Assembly: GCF_020400655.1 (NCBI RefSeq)
Contig: NZ_JAINRC010000012.1
Span: 1 to 64,000, forward strand
Length of the DNA stretch: 64,000 bases
DNA from: Streptomyces spinosus
Lineage (GTDB): Bacteria > Actinomycetota > Actinomycetes > Streptomycetales > Streptomycetaceae
Direction of reading: 5' to 3'
This document shows, piece by piece, positions 28,956 to 36,766 of the stretch. A model generated the notes under the pieces. That model did not search any database and was not told the DNA's origin. It worked only from the letters and a program-made list of their open reading frames with translations. The stretch's first letter is position 1. Each line of letters opens with the position of its first letter. The position numbers were made by a program, and so were the translations under genes.

Positions 28956-29602
28956 GTGAGCAGACCGCCGAGGTCCCGGCCGGGCTGCGGACCGTCGCCG
29001 GCCTCGACCTCAAGCCCGCCCTGGAGGCGATGCTCATGGTCGTGGACGAGCCCGCGACCGAGGAGCACCTGGCGAAGATCCTGGAGCGTCCCAAGCGGCA
29101 GGTCGCCGACGCCCTGCGCGAGCTGGCCGACGAGTACACCGTGCAGGGCCGCGGCTTCGAGCTGCGGTTCGTCGCCGGCGGCTGGCGCTTCTACACCCGT
29201 GCCGCCTACGCGCCCGCCGTCGAGCGGCTGGTCCTGGACGGCCAGACCGCCCGGCTCACCCAGGCCGCGCTGGAGACCCTGGCGGTCGTCGCCTACCGCC
29301 AGCCGGTCAGCCGCAGCCGGGTCTCCGCCGTGCGCGGGGTGAACTGCGACGGCGTCATGCGCACCCTCCTCCAGCGCGGTCTGGTCGAGGAGGCGGGCAC
29401 GGAACCCGAAACAGGTGCGATCCTGTACAGGACGACGAACTACTTCCTGGAGCGGATGGGCCTGCGCGGCCTGGACGAACTCCCGGAGCTCGCGCCCTTC
29501 CTCCCGGAGGCGGAGGCGATCGAGGCCGAGACCCAGGAGGGGGTGCCGTCGTTCGACCCGGACGCGCCCGACGCGCCCGGCGGTCAGGACGCAGACGACT
29601 AA
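28952..29602 (+). CDS. scpB: segregation and condensation protein B
   Basis: A 216-residue winged-helix protein, the partner of ScpA in the SMC complex. Typical motifs are LEAMLMVVDEPAT and ALETLAVVAYRQPVSRSRV, then GVNCDGVMRTLLQRGLV. GTG start overlaps the scpA stop by 4 nt. The C-terminal 25 residues are acidic and variable. Confidence 0.94.
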   Translation: MSEQTAEVPAGLRTVAGLDLKPALEAMLMVVDEPATEEHLAKILERPKRQVADALRELADEYTVQGRGFELRFVAGGWRFYTRAAYAPAVERLVLDGQTARLTQAALETLAVVAYRQPVSRSRVSAVRGVNCDGVMRTLLQRGLVEEAGTEPETGAILYRTTNYFLERMGLRGLDELPELAPFLPEAEAIEAETQEGVPSFDPDAPDAPGGQDADD

Positions 29603-29615
29603 GACGGAAACCTTG

Positions 29616-30677
29616 ATGCGAAGCAGCGGCAGCGGCAAGAGCGGCGGGCGCGGTAACTACCGCGGCGCAGGCAACGACAGGGACCAGAAGCAGGGGCAGG
29701 GCCGGCCCCGCAAGCCCCGCCCCGAGGAGCGCCGCTACGACGTGGGCCCGGGGGCCACCAAGGACGGCCCCAAGGCCGGGCGCGGCGGTGCCGCGCGGGG
29801 AGGGGCCAAGGGCGGCCCGAAGCGGTCCCCGCAGGGCGGCCGTACGGCCCCCTCGCGCTCCCGCGAGTACGAGACGCGGGTCGAGGAGCGCAACCGGGAG
29901 CGGTACGCCGGCAAGAAGGACGTCAAGCTGCCCAAGACCTTCCCGGGCGCCGAGCAGGAGGGCGAGCGGCTGCAGAAGGTCCTCGCGCGCGCGGGCTACG
30001 GTTCCCGGCGGGCCTGCGAGGAGCTGATCGAACAGGCCCGGGTCGAGGTGAACGGCGAGATCGTCACCGAGCAGGGCAAGCGGGTCGACCCGGAGAAGGA
30101 CGAGGTCAAGGTCGACGGCCTGACGGTCGCGACCCAGTCGTACCAGTTCTTCTCGCTGAACAAGCCCGCGGGCGTGGTCTCCACGATGGAGGACCCGGAG
30201 GGCCGGCAGTGCCTCGGTGACTACGTCACCAACCGCGAGACCCGGCTCTTCCACGTCGGCCGGCTGGACACCGAGACCGAGGGTGTCATCCTGCTCACCA
30301 ACCACGGTGAGCTGGCCCACCGCCTCACGCACCCCAAGTACGGCGTGAAGAAGACCTACCTCGCGCACATCGTCGGCCCGATCCCGCGCGACCTGGGCAA
30401 GCGGCTGAAGGACGGCATCCAGCTGGAGGACGGCTACGCGCGCGCGGACCACTTCCGCGTGGTCGAGCAGACCGGCAAGAACTACCTGGTCGAGGTGACC
30501 CTGCACGAGGGCCGCAAGCACATCGTGCGCCGGATGCTGGCCGAGGCGGGCTTCCCGGTCGACAAGCTGGTGCGCACCGCCTTCGGTCCGATCACCCTGG
30601 GCGACCAGAAGTCGGGCTGGCTGCGCCGTCTGTCCAACACCGAGGTCGGCATGCTGATGAAGGAAGTCGACCTCTAA
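29616..30677 (+). CDS. pseudouridine synthase, RluB/RsuA family
   Basis: A 353-residue enzyme. Residues 1-110 are a basic Gly/Arg/Lys-rich tail. An S4 domain follows (RLQKVLARAGYGSRRACEELI) and then the RsuA-type catalytic domain with the catalytic Asp in GRLDTETEGVILLTNHGEL. The group modifies uridines of 23S or 16S rRNA; the target here is probably 23S (RluB-like) but is not proven. It lies 13 bp after scpB, an arrangement found across Gram-positive bacteria. Confidence 0.92.
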   Translation: MRSSGSGKSGGRGNYRGAGNDRDQKQGQGRPRKPRPEERRYDVGPGATKDGPKAGRGGAARGGAKGGPKRSPQGGRTAPSRSREYETRVEERNRERYAGKKDVKLPKTFPGAEQEGERLQKVLARAGYGSRRACEELIEQARVEVNGEIVTEQGKRVDPEKDEVKVDGLTVATQSYQFFSLNKPAGVVSTMEDPEGRQCLGDYVTNRETRLFHVGRLDTETEGVILLTNHGELAHRLTHPKYGVKKTYLAHIVGPIPRDLGKRLKDGIQLEDGYARADHFRVVEQTGKNYLVEVTLHEGRKHIVRRMLAEAGFPVDKLVRTAFGPITLGDQKSGWLRRLSNTEVGMLMKEVDL

Positions 30678-30697
30678 AAGCGCCTTGCCGTGATCAC

Positions 30698-30736
30698 CGT
30701 CCCCCTTTACTGTCATGGTGACGATAAAGGGGGACG
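30698..30736. promoter_or_regulatory. 39-bp near-perfect palindrome, putative operator
   Basis: Outer arms CGTCCCCCTTTA (30698-30709) and TAAAGGGGGACG (30725-30736) are perfect inverted repeats. An inner GTCA-TGG-TGAC (30712-30722) is also symmetric; only the two CT/GA positions between arms break symmetry. TTGCCG (30685-30690), 17 nt, TACTGT (30708-30713) is a possible promoter, so the palindrome covers the -10, the likely start point and the ribosome-binding site of the next gene. A dimeric repressor site is inferred; an NrtR-type regulator is one possibility given the ADP-ribose connection. Confidence 0.75.
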
Positions 30737-30742
30737 ACGCAT

Positions 30743-31750
30743 ATGCCCAGACAGCCGGCGACCGGAGCACTCCTCGGCCTCGCCCTCGGGGACGCCCTCG
30801 GCTACCCGACCGAGTTCAAGACCGTGCCGCTGATCCTCTCGATGTTCGGGCCGTGGCGGCAGATGCTGCTGCCGGAGCGCGCCCGGGTCTCCGACGACAC
30901 CCAGATGACCCTCGCCGTCGGCCGCGCGCTCGCCACCGCCCTGGGACGCGGCCCCCTCGCGCCGAAGCGTCTGGAACGGCCCCTGCGCGAGGAGTTCGTG
31001 GACTGGTACCAGTCGCCCGAGAACAACCGGGCGCCGGGCAACACCTGCCTGACCGCCTGCCATCTGCTCACGGCGGAGGGCCGCGCCTGGCAGGACGCCA
31101 GCCAGACCGGCTCCAAGGGCTGCGGCGCCAACATGCGGGTCGCCCCGATCGGGCTCGCGCCCGGCCTGACCGGCGAACAGCGCGCCGGCGCCGCCCAGTT
31201 CCAGGCCGCGCTCACCCACGGCCACCCCACCGCGCTGGCCGCTTCCGACCTCACCGCCCACGCCGTCCACCTGCTCGCCCGGGGCACCGACCCCGCCGGA
31301 CTGGTCGGGCGGCTGCGCTCCTACGCCCTCGAGAACCGCACCCGTTACCACCACACCTGGCTCGGCGACCTGTGGACCCGCGCGCAGGACCCCGGCCCCG
31401 AGCAGTTCATCGCACGCGGCTGGGACGAGTGCCTGGAGATCCTCGGCAGACTCCAGGAGGCCGTACGGACCGTCTCCCCGGAGACCGATCCCTGCCTGGC
31501 CACCGGTGAGGGCTGGATCGCGGAGGAGGCCCTCGCGACCGGACTGCTGTGCTTCCTGCTCTTCCCCGACGAGCCCGTCACCGCCCTGCGCCGGGCCGCC
31601 TGCACGGCCGGTGACTCCGACTCCGTCGCCTGCCTCACCGGCGCCTTCGCCGGCGCCTGGCTGGGCGCCGGGGCCTGGCCCGCCGACTGGGCGGAGCGCA
31701 TCGAGTACCGGGGCGACCTGTTGGCCCTGGGAGCGCTCTGGGACGCTTGA
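30743..31750 (+). CDS. ADP-ribosylglycohydrolase family protein
   Basis: A 335-residue DraG/ARH-type protein. It has the N-terminal GLALGDALGYPTEF, the metal-site DDTQM and the C-terminal GDSDSVACLTGAFAGAWLG, matching the family's dinuclear-magnesium ligands. Members remove ADP-ribose from proteins, nucleic acids or small molecules; the substrate here is unknown. The ATG is 7 nt downstream of AGGGGGA, itself inside the palindrome. The next gene, 4 bp downstream, encodes a nucleotidyltransferase, so they are one operon. Confidence 0.9.
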   Translation: MPRQPATGALLGLALGDALGYPTEFKTVPLILSMFGPWRQMLLPERARVSDDTQMTLAVGRALATALGRGPLAPKRLERPLREEFVDWYQSPENNRAPGNTCLTACHLLTAEGRAWQDASQTGSKGCGANMRVAPIGLAPGLTGEQRAGAAQFQAALTHGHPTALAASDLTAHAVHLLARGTDPAGLVGRLRSYALENRTRYHHTWLGDLWTRAQDPGPEQFIARGWDECLEILGRLQEAVRTVSPETDPCLATGEGWIAEEALATGLLCFLLFPDEPVTALRRAACTAGDSDSVACLTGAFAGAWLGAGAWPADWAERIEYRGDLLALGALWDA

Positions 31751-31754
31751 GCCC

Positions 31755-32504
31755 ATGATCGACGATCTCGACATGGACCTGACCTCGGTGGTCGCGGAAC
31801 AGCCCGACCCCCTGCTGTTCGCCACCGTCTGCGGAGCCCACCTGTACGGCTTCCCCTCGCAGGACTCCGACGTGGACCTGCGCGGCGTCCACCTGCTGCC
31901 CGCCGCCGACCTCGTCGGGCTGCGCGAGCCGGAGGAGACCCGCTCGCGGACCTGGGTCCACTACGGCGTCGAACTGGACCTGGTCACCCACGACCTGCGC
32001 AAGTTCGTACGGCTGATGCTCCGCCGCAACGGCTACGTGCTGGAGCAGCTGCTCTCGCCCCTGGTCGTGCACACCTGCGAGGCGCACCGGGAACTGGCCG
32101 CCCTGGCCCCCGGCGTCCTCACCGGCCACCACGCGCACCACTACCGGGGGTTCGCGGTGACCCAGTGGCGGCTGTTCGAGAAGACCGGCGAACTCAAGCC
32201 GCTGCTCTACACCTTCCGCGTGCTGCTCACCGGCATCCACCTCATGCGCAGCGGCGAGGTCCAGGCCCATCTGCCGACGCTGCTGGACGAGGTGGGCGGC
32301 CCCGGCTACCTGCCCGAGCTGATCGCCGCCAAGCGGGAGCGGGAGCACGGCAAGGCCGACGTCGACCATGCGCGCGTGGAGGCCGACGTGGAGCGGCTGC
32401 ACACCGCGCTGGACGAGGCGCAGGCCGGTTCAGTCCTGCCCGACACGGGCGCTGCCCAGGACGCCCTGCACGACCTGGTGGTCCGGCTCCGCCTCGAGGG
32501 CTGA
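31755..32504 (+). CDS. minimal pol-beta family nucleotidyltransferase (first copy)
   Basis: A 249-residue protein with the nucleotidyltransferase signature GAHLYGFPSQDSDVDLRG near residue 28; the DSDVD acids would bind metal. The rest resembles the COG3541/YcgL-like group of predicted nucleotidyltransferases (RLMLRRNGYVLEQLLSPLVV; later GIHLMRSGEV). Such proteins have been linked by comparative genomics to RNA repair and conflict systems; no substrate is known here. It starts 4 bp after the glycohydrolase stop and its 3' end overlaps the convergent second copy by 75 bp. Confidence 0.85.
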   Translation: MIDDLDMDLTSVVAEQPDPLLFATVCGAHLYGFPSQDSDVDLRGVHLLPAADLVGLREPEETRSRTWVHYGVELDLVTHDLRKFVRLMLRRNGYVLEQLLSPLVVHTCEAHRELAALAPGVLTGHHAHHYRGFAVTQWRLFEKTGELKPLLYTFRVLLTGIHLMRSGEVQAHLPTLLDEVGGPGYLPELIAAKREREHGKADVDHARVEADVERLHTALDEAQAGSVLPDTGAAQDALHDLVVRLRLEG

Positions 32505-33173
32505 GGCCCGGCGCACCCGGTGGAGGAACGCGGACACGCGCGCGTGGTCCGGCTCCGGCGGCAGCGGGCTGCCCGGCAGCGCCTCCTCGGCCTCGTGCGC
32601 CAGCCGGACCATCCACGCCTCCACCCGCGCCCACGGCACCTCGCCGTGCTTGACCGCCAGCAGGCGCCCGCGCCGCTCACCGACGTCGATCCGCAGCTCG
32701 CCGGTGCGCAGCAGGTCCCGTGCGCTCATCAGCAGGCGCAGCAGGTGCATCGCGTGCTTCCAGCGCGGGGCGCCCGTCGTGCGGACGTCGGCGTCGAGCT
32801 TCCTGCGCTGGCCGAGGGCGTACCGCGTGAAGGTGCCGTACGCCTGCCGGGACAGGAAGGCGCCGCGCAGGGACAGCAGCTCGCGGCCTGTGTCGTCCAC
32901 GTGCTCCACCAGCGGGGAGTGCAGGCACTCCAAGATGTTCGGGTTGCCGCGCAGCGCCAGCTCGCAGAACCGTTCCAGCTCCCAGGAGAACCGCTCCTCA
33001 CCCGGCCCCTCCACATGCGTCGGCGGCTTGTCGAACCGCCAGAACAGCGGGGTCGGGGCCAGGAACACCCCGCGCCGGTCGGTGTCGCTGGCGTCCGTCG
33101 CCAGGCCGAAGGCGCGGGAGCCCATGACACAGGCGTAGACCGTGTGGTCGCGTACGAGATCCTCGGGCCGCAT
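32430..33173 (-). CDS. minimal pol-beta family nucleotidyltransferase (second copy)
   Basis: A 247-residue paralogue of the preceding protein, encoded on the opposite strand. The signature is GSRAFGLATDASDTDRRG; further conserved stretches are NPNILECLHSPLV and KHAMHLLRLLMSARDLL. The catalytic acids are present, so it should be active. Its C-terminal 25 codons overlap the end of the first copy. Start ATG 33173. No ribosome-binding site stands out. Confidence 0.85.
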   Translation of the reverse strand: MRPEDLVRDHTVYACVMGSRAFGLATDASDTDRRGVFLAPTPLFWRFDKPPTHVEGPGEERFSWELERFCELALRGNPNILECLHSPLVEHVDDTGRELLSLRGAFLSRQAYGTFTRYALGQRRKLDADVRTTGAPRWKHAMHLLRLLMSARDLLRTGELRIDVGERRGRLLAVKHGEVPWARVEAWMVRLAHEAEEALPGSPLPPEPDHARVSAFLHRVRRASALEAEPDHQVVQGVLGSARVGQD

Positions 33174-33196
33174 CCCCGGAGCGTACGCGGCGCCCC

Positions 33197-33655
33197 TCAG
33201 GTCAGGCGGATGGTTTTCCCCTCCACCTTGATCGGCCGCTTGGGCAGCGGCCTGGTCGCGGGGCCGTGGGCCACCGAGCCGTCGGCGATGCGGAACCTGC
33301 TGCCGTGACAGGGGCAGTCGATGGTGCCGTCCGCCACCTTGTTCACCGTGCAGCCCTGGTGCGTGCAGATCGCGGAGAAAGCCTTGAAGTCACCCTTCTT
33401 CGGCTGGGTGACCACCACCTTCTCCTCCTTGAACACCCTGCCGCCGCCCTCCGGGATGTCGCTCGTCGCCGCCAGCGCCTTCCCGCCGGCACCGGACTCC
33501 TGCGGGGACGACGCCGGCGCCGAAGCCTGGGCCGACGCCGACCCCGAGGCCGACGTGGTCCCGCCGCCCTCCTTGCCGCCGCATCCCACACATCCCAGGG
33601 TGAGCGCACCGGCGCCCGTGGCGAGAACCGTCCGCCGTGTCGCTGGCTGGGGCAT
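33197..33655 (-). CDS. Rieske [2Fe-2S] TAT lipoprotein
   Basis: A 152-residue exported electron-transfer protein. The N-terminus has a twin-arginine motif (ATRRTVLATGAGALTLGC) with a lipobox-like LGC, so it is likely TAT-exported and lipid-anchored. A Ser/Ala-rich linker follows, then a Rieske domain with CTHQGC and CPCHGSRF as cluster ligands. GGAGG is 6 nt upstream of ATG 33655; an upstream start would destroy the signal. It is a single-domain protein away from any bc1 complex; its redox partner is unknown. Confidence 0.9.
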   Translation of the reverse strand: MPQPATRRTVLATGAGALTLGCVGCGGKEGGGTTSASGSASAQASAPASSPQESGAGGKALAATSDIPEGGGRVFKEEKVVVTQPKKGDFKAFSAICTHQGCTVNKVADGTIDCPCHGSRFRIADGSVAHGPATRPLPKRPIKVEGKTIRLT

Positions 33656-33802
33656 GTCAGACCTCCGTACAGACGTGCGTATCGGTGGATACCGGAACTC
33701 TCGCATCGTCTCAGCGAGCGAGCGGCGCACGCCCGCCCCGCGCGGGCTGACTACGCTGGACGGACCAAGAACGGAACACGCACGTCAGCGAGGAGCAGCG
33801 CC

Positions 33803-34165
33803 GTGGCGGTACGAGCGGTCCGCGGGGCCGTCCAACTGGAGCGGGACGAGGCCGGTCACATGGAGGAGCGGGTCGGTGCCCTGCTCACCGCCGTCCTGGA
33901 GCGGAACGGGCTGACCGCCGACGACCTGATCAGTATCTGGTTCACGGCCACCCCCGACCTGCACAGCGACTTCCCGGCCGCCGCCGCCCGCACGCTCGGC
34001 ATCGTGGACGTCCCCCTGATCTGCGCCCAGGAACTGCACGTCGAGGGCGCCATGCCCCGCGTCGTGCGGATCCTCGCGCACATCGAGTCGGACAAGCCGC
34101 GCGCCGACATCGCCCACGTCTACCTCGGCGCCGCCGCGGCCCTGCGCAAGGACATCGCCCAGTGA
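33803..34165 (+). CDS. aroH: chorismate mutase, AroH class
   Basis: A 120-residue trimeric-type (AroH fold) enzyme converting chorismate to prephenate. It starts VAVRAVRGAVQLERDEAGHM and contains ISIWFTATPDLHSDFPAAAAR and AMPRVVRILAHIE, with the active-site Arg in AVRGA. GAGGAG is 7 nt before GTG 33803. Its stop overlaps the start of the prephenate dehydrogenase gene, so consecutive steps of tyrosine synthesis are coupled. Confidence 0.93.
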   Translation: MAVRAVRGAVQLERDEAGHMEERVGALLTAVLERNGLTADDLISIWFTATPDLHSDFPAAAARTLGIVDVPLICAQELHVEGAMPRVVRILAHIESDKPRADIAHVYLGAAAALRKDIAQ

Positions 34166-35247
34166 GAACCGCACTCGTCATCGGAACCGGCCTCATCGGC
34201 ACCTCCGCCGCCCTGGCGCTCACCCAGCGCGGCGTCACCGTCCACCTCGCGGACCACGACCCCGAGCAGGCCCGCACGGCCGCCGCGCTGGGCGCCGGCA
34301 CCGACCAGGCCCCCCAGGACCCGGTCGACCTGGCGATCGTGGCGGCCCCGCCCGCCCACGTGGCCCGGGTCCTCGCCGACGCCATGCGCCGGGGCGTGGC
34401 CCGCGGCTACGTGGACGTCGCGAGCGTCAAGGGCGGCCCCCGCCGCGAACTGGAGGCGCTCGGCCTGGACCTCGCCGCGTACATCGGCACGCACCCCATG
34501 TCCGGCCGTGAGAAGTCCGGCCCGCTGGCCGCCACCGGCGACCTCTTCGAGGGCCGCCCCTGGGTGCTCACCCCGACCCGGGACACCGACACCGAGGTGC
34601 TCAACCTCGCCCTGGAGCTGGTCTCGCACTGCCGGGCCGTCCCGGTCGTCATGGACGCCGACGCCCACGACCGCGCCGTCGCCCTCGTCTCCCACATGCC
34701 CCACCTGGTGTCCAACATGGTCGCCGCACGCCTGGAGCACGCCGAGGAGGCCGCCGTACGGCTGTGCGGGCAGGGCATCCGGGACGTGACCCGGATCGCC
34801 GCCTCCGACCCGGGCATGTGGATCGACATCCTGTCCGCGAACCCGGGACCGGTCGCCGACCTGCTCTCCGACGTCGCCGCCGACCTGGACGAGACGGTGC
34901 GGGCCCTGCGCGCCCTTCAGTCCTCCGACGAGGCCAAGCGCGGCGAGGGCACCGCCGGGATCGAGGACGTGCTGCGCCGCGGGAACGCGGGCCAGGTGCG
35001 GGTACCCGGCAAGCACGGCAGCGCCCCGCGCGCGTACGAGACCGTCGTCGTCCTCATCGACGACCAGCCCGGCCAGCTGGCCCGCATCTTCGCCGACGCG
35101 GGCCGGGCGGGCGTCAACATCGAGGACGTCCGCATCGAGCACGCGACCGGGCAGCAGGCCGGTCTGGTCCAGCTGAGCGTCGAACCGAAGGCGGTGCCCG
35201 TGCTGGAGGAGGCACTGCGCGAGCGGGGCTGGGCGCTGCGCCGGTAA
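34162..35247 (+). CDS. tyrA: prephenate dehydrogenase
   Basis: A 361-residue NAD(P)-dependent enzyme oxidising prephenate to 4-hydroxyphenylpyruvate. The Rossmann motif GTGLIGTSAALALTQ is at the N-terminus, the catalytic region contains GTHPMSGREKSG, and a C-terminal ACT domain (VVVLIDDQPGQLARIFADAG) suggests tyrosine feedback control. GTG 34162 overlaps the aroH stop (GTGA). Confidence 0.93.
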   Translation: MRTALVIGTGLIGTSAALALTQRGVTVHLADHDPEQARTAAALGAGTDQAPQDPVDLAIVAAPPAHVARVLADAMRRGVARGYVDVASVKGGPRRELEALGLDLAAYIGTHPMSGREKSGPLAATGDLFEGRPWVLTPTRDTDTEVLNLALELVSHCRAVPVVMDADAHDRAVALVSHMPHLVSNMVAARLEHAEEAAVRLCGQGIRDVTRIAASDPGMWIDILSANPGPVADLLSDVAADLDETVRALRALQSSDEAKRGEGTAGIEDVLRRGNAGQVRVPGKHGSAPRAYETVVVLIDDQPGQLARIFADAGRAGVNIEDVRIEHATGQQAGLVQLSVEPKAVPVLEEALRERGWALRR

Positions 35248-35346
35248 CACCCGGTGAGGGCGCCTCCCGCGAGCCAGTAACCTTGTGCGGGGCGCCCTCG
35301 CGCCCCGGACCCCGCTCCCCACCCTTCACCAGGAAGGTGCCCTCCC

Positions 35347-36042
35347 GTGGAAAACGGCGCCGCCCCGACCGCCAAGCCCGTGATCGTCGCGATCGACGGT
35401 CCCTCCGGCACGGGCAAGTCGAGCACGTCGAAGGCCGTGGCCGCCCAGCTCGGCCTCAGCTACCTGGACACCGGTGCCCAGTACCGGGCGATCACCTGGT
35501 GGATGGTGACCAACGGCATCGACCTGGAGGACCCGACCGCCATCGCGGCCGTCGCCGGCAAGCCGGAGATCGTCTCCGGCACCGACCCGGCCGCCCCGGC
35601 CATCACGGTCGACGGCGTCGACGTGGCCGGCCCGATCCGCACCCAGGAGGTCACCTCCAAGGTCAGCGCGGTCAGCGCGGTCCCCGAGGTGCGCGCCCGC
35701 ATCACCGAGCTCCAGCGCTCCCTGGCCGCCGGCGCGGCGAACGGCATCGTGGTCGAGGGCCGGGACATCGGTACGACCGTCCTGCCGGACGCCGACTTGA
35801 AGATCTTCCTCACCGCCTCCCCGGAGGCCCGCGCGGCCCGCCGCAGCGGCGAGCTGAAGGGCGCCGACGTCGCCGCCACCCGCGAGGCTCTGATCAAGCG
35901 GGACGCGGCCGACTCCAGCCGCAAGACCTCGCCGCTCGCCAAGGCCGGCGACGCCGTCGAGGTGGACACCACCGAGCTCACCCTCGCCCAGGTCATCGAG
36001 TGCGTCGTCACCCTGGTCGAGGAGAAGCGGGCCGGGAAGTGA
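35347..36042 (+). CDS. cmk: cytidylate kinase
   Basis: A 231-residue enzyme phosphorylating CMP and dCMP. P-loop GPSGTGKSSTSKAVA, then YLDTGAQYRAIT and VVEGRDIGTTVLPDA are typical. GTG 35347 lies about 10 nt after AGGAAGG. The stop overlaps the GTG of the next gene by 4 nt, starting the cmk-plsC-der run that is widespread in actinobacteria. Confidence 0.95.
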   Translation: MENGAAPTAKPVIVAIDGPSGTGKSSTSKAVAAQLGLSYLDTGAQYRAITWWMVTNGIDLEDPTAIAAVAGKPEIVSGTDPAAPAITVDGVDVAGPIRTQEVTSKVSAVSAVPEVRARITELQRSLAAGAANGIVVEGRDIGTTVLPDADLKIFLTASPEARAARRSGELKGADVAATREALIKRDAADSSRKTSPLAKAGDAVEVDTTELTLAQVIECVVTLVEEKRAGK

Positions 36043-36707
36043 GCCGTCGGCCGGTCGCGTCGGAGCGGGGCGCCGAGATCGGGCGGCGCATCGGCGTCGG
36101 CCTGATGTACGGGCTGTGGCGGCCGCGTGTGCTCGGCGCCTGGAAGGTGCCGGCCACCGGCCCGGTGATCCTCGCGGTGAACCACTCCCACAACATCGAC
36201 GGCCCGATGGTCATGGGCGTGGCACCCCGGCCGACGCACTTCCTGATCAAGAAGGAAGCCTTCGTCGGCCCGCTGGACCCCTTCCTGACCGGCATCGGCC
36301 AGCTGAAGGTGGACCGCGCCGCCGCCGACCGCACCGCGATCGGCCAGGCCCTCGACGTGCTGGCGGCCGGGGGAGTACTGGGTATCTTCCCGGAGGGCAC
36401 CCGGGGCGAGGGCGACTTCGCCGCGCTGCGGGCCGGGCTGGCCTACTTCGCGGTCCGCAGCGGGGCGCCGATCGTCCCCGTGGCCGTCCTGGGAAGCGCG
36501 GAGCGTCCCAGCCGGTTGACAAAGGCGCTGCCGCCGCTGCGCTCCCGCGTCGACGTCGTCTTCGGCGACCCGTTCCCGGCGGGCGACGGCAGCGGGCGGC
36601 GTACGCGCAAGGCGCTGGACGAGGCGACCGAGCGCATCCGCAAGCAGCTCACCAGCCACCTGGAAAACGCCAGGCGCCTGACCGGGCGCCGGGCGACACT
36701 TGAGTAG
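36039..36707 (+). CDS. PlsC-type lysophospholipid acyltransferase
   Basis: A 222-residue membrane-associated acyltransferase. The HX4D motif is in VNHSHNIDGP and the second motif is FPEGTRGEGDF. It likely acylates lysophosphatidic acid or a related glycerolipid. GTG 36039 overlaps the cmk stop; its TAG stop overlaps a possible GTG of der. Upstream in-frame starts lie inside tyrA and cmk and were rejected. Confidence 0.9.
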   Translation: MSRRPVASERGAEIGRRIGVGLMYGLWRPRVLGAWKVPATGPVILAVNHSHNIDGPMVMGVAPRPTHFLIKKEAFVGPLDPFLTGIGQLKVDRAAADRTAIGQALDVLAAGGVLGIFPEGTRGEGDFAALRAGLAYFAVRSGAPIVPVAVLGSAERPSRLTKALPPLRSRVDVVFGDPFPAGDGSGRRTRKALDEATERIRKQLTSHLENARRLTGRRATLE

Positions 36708-36766
36708 TGGATCAGCCGCGGTACAGCGGTCCACCGATCACCACGAACGAACGAGGTACGGACTTC

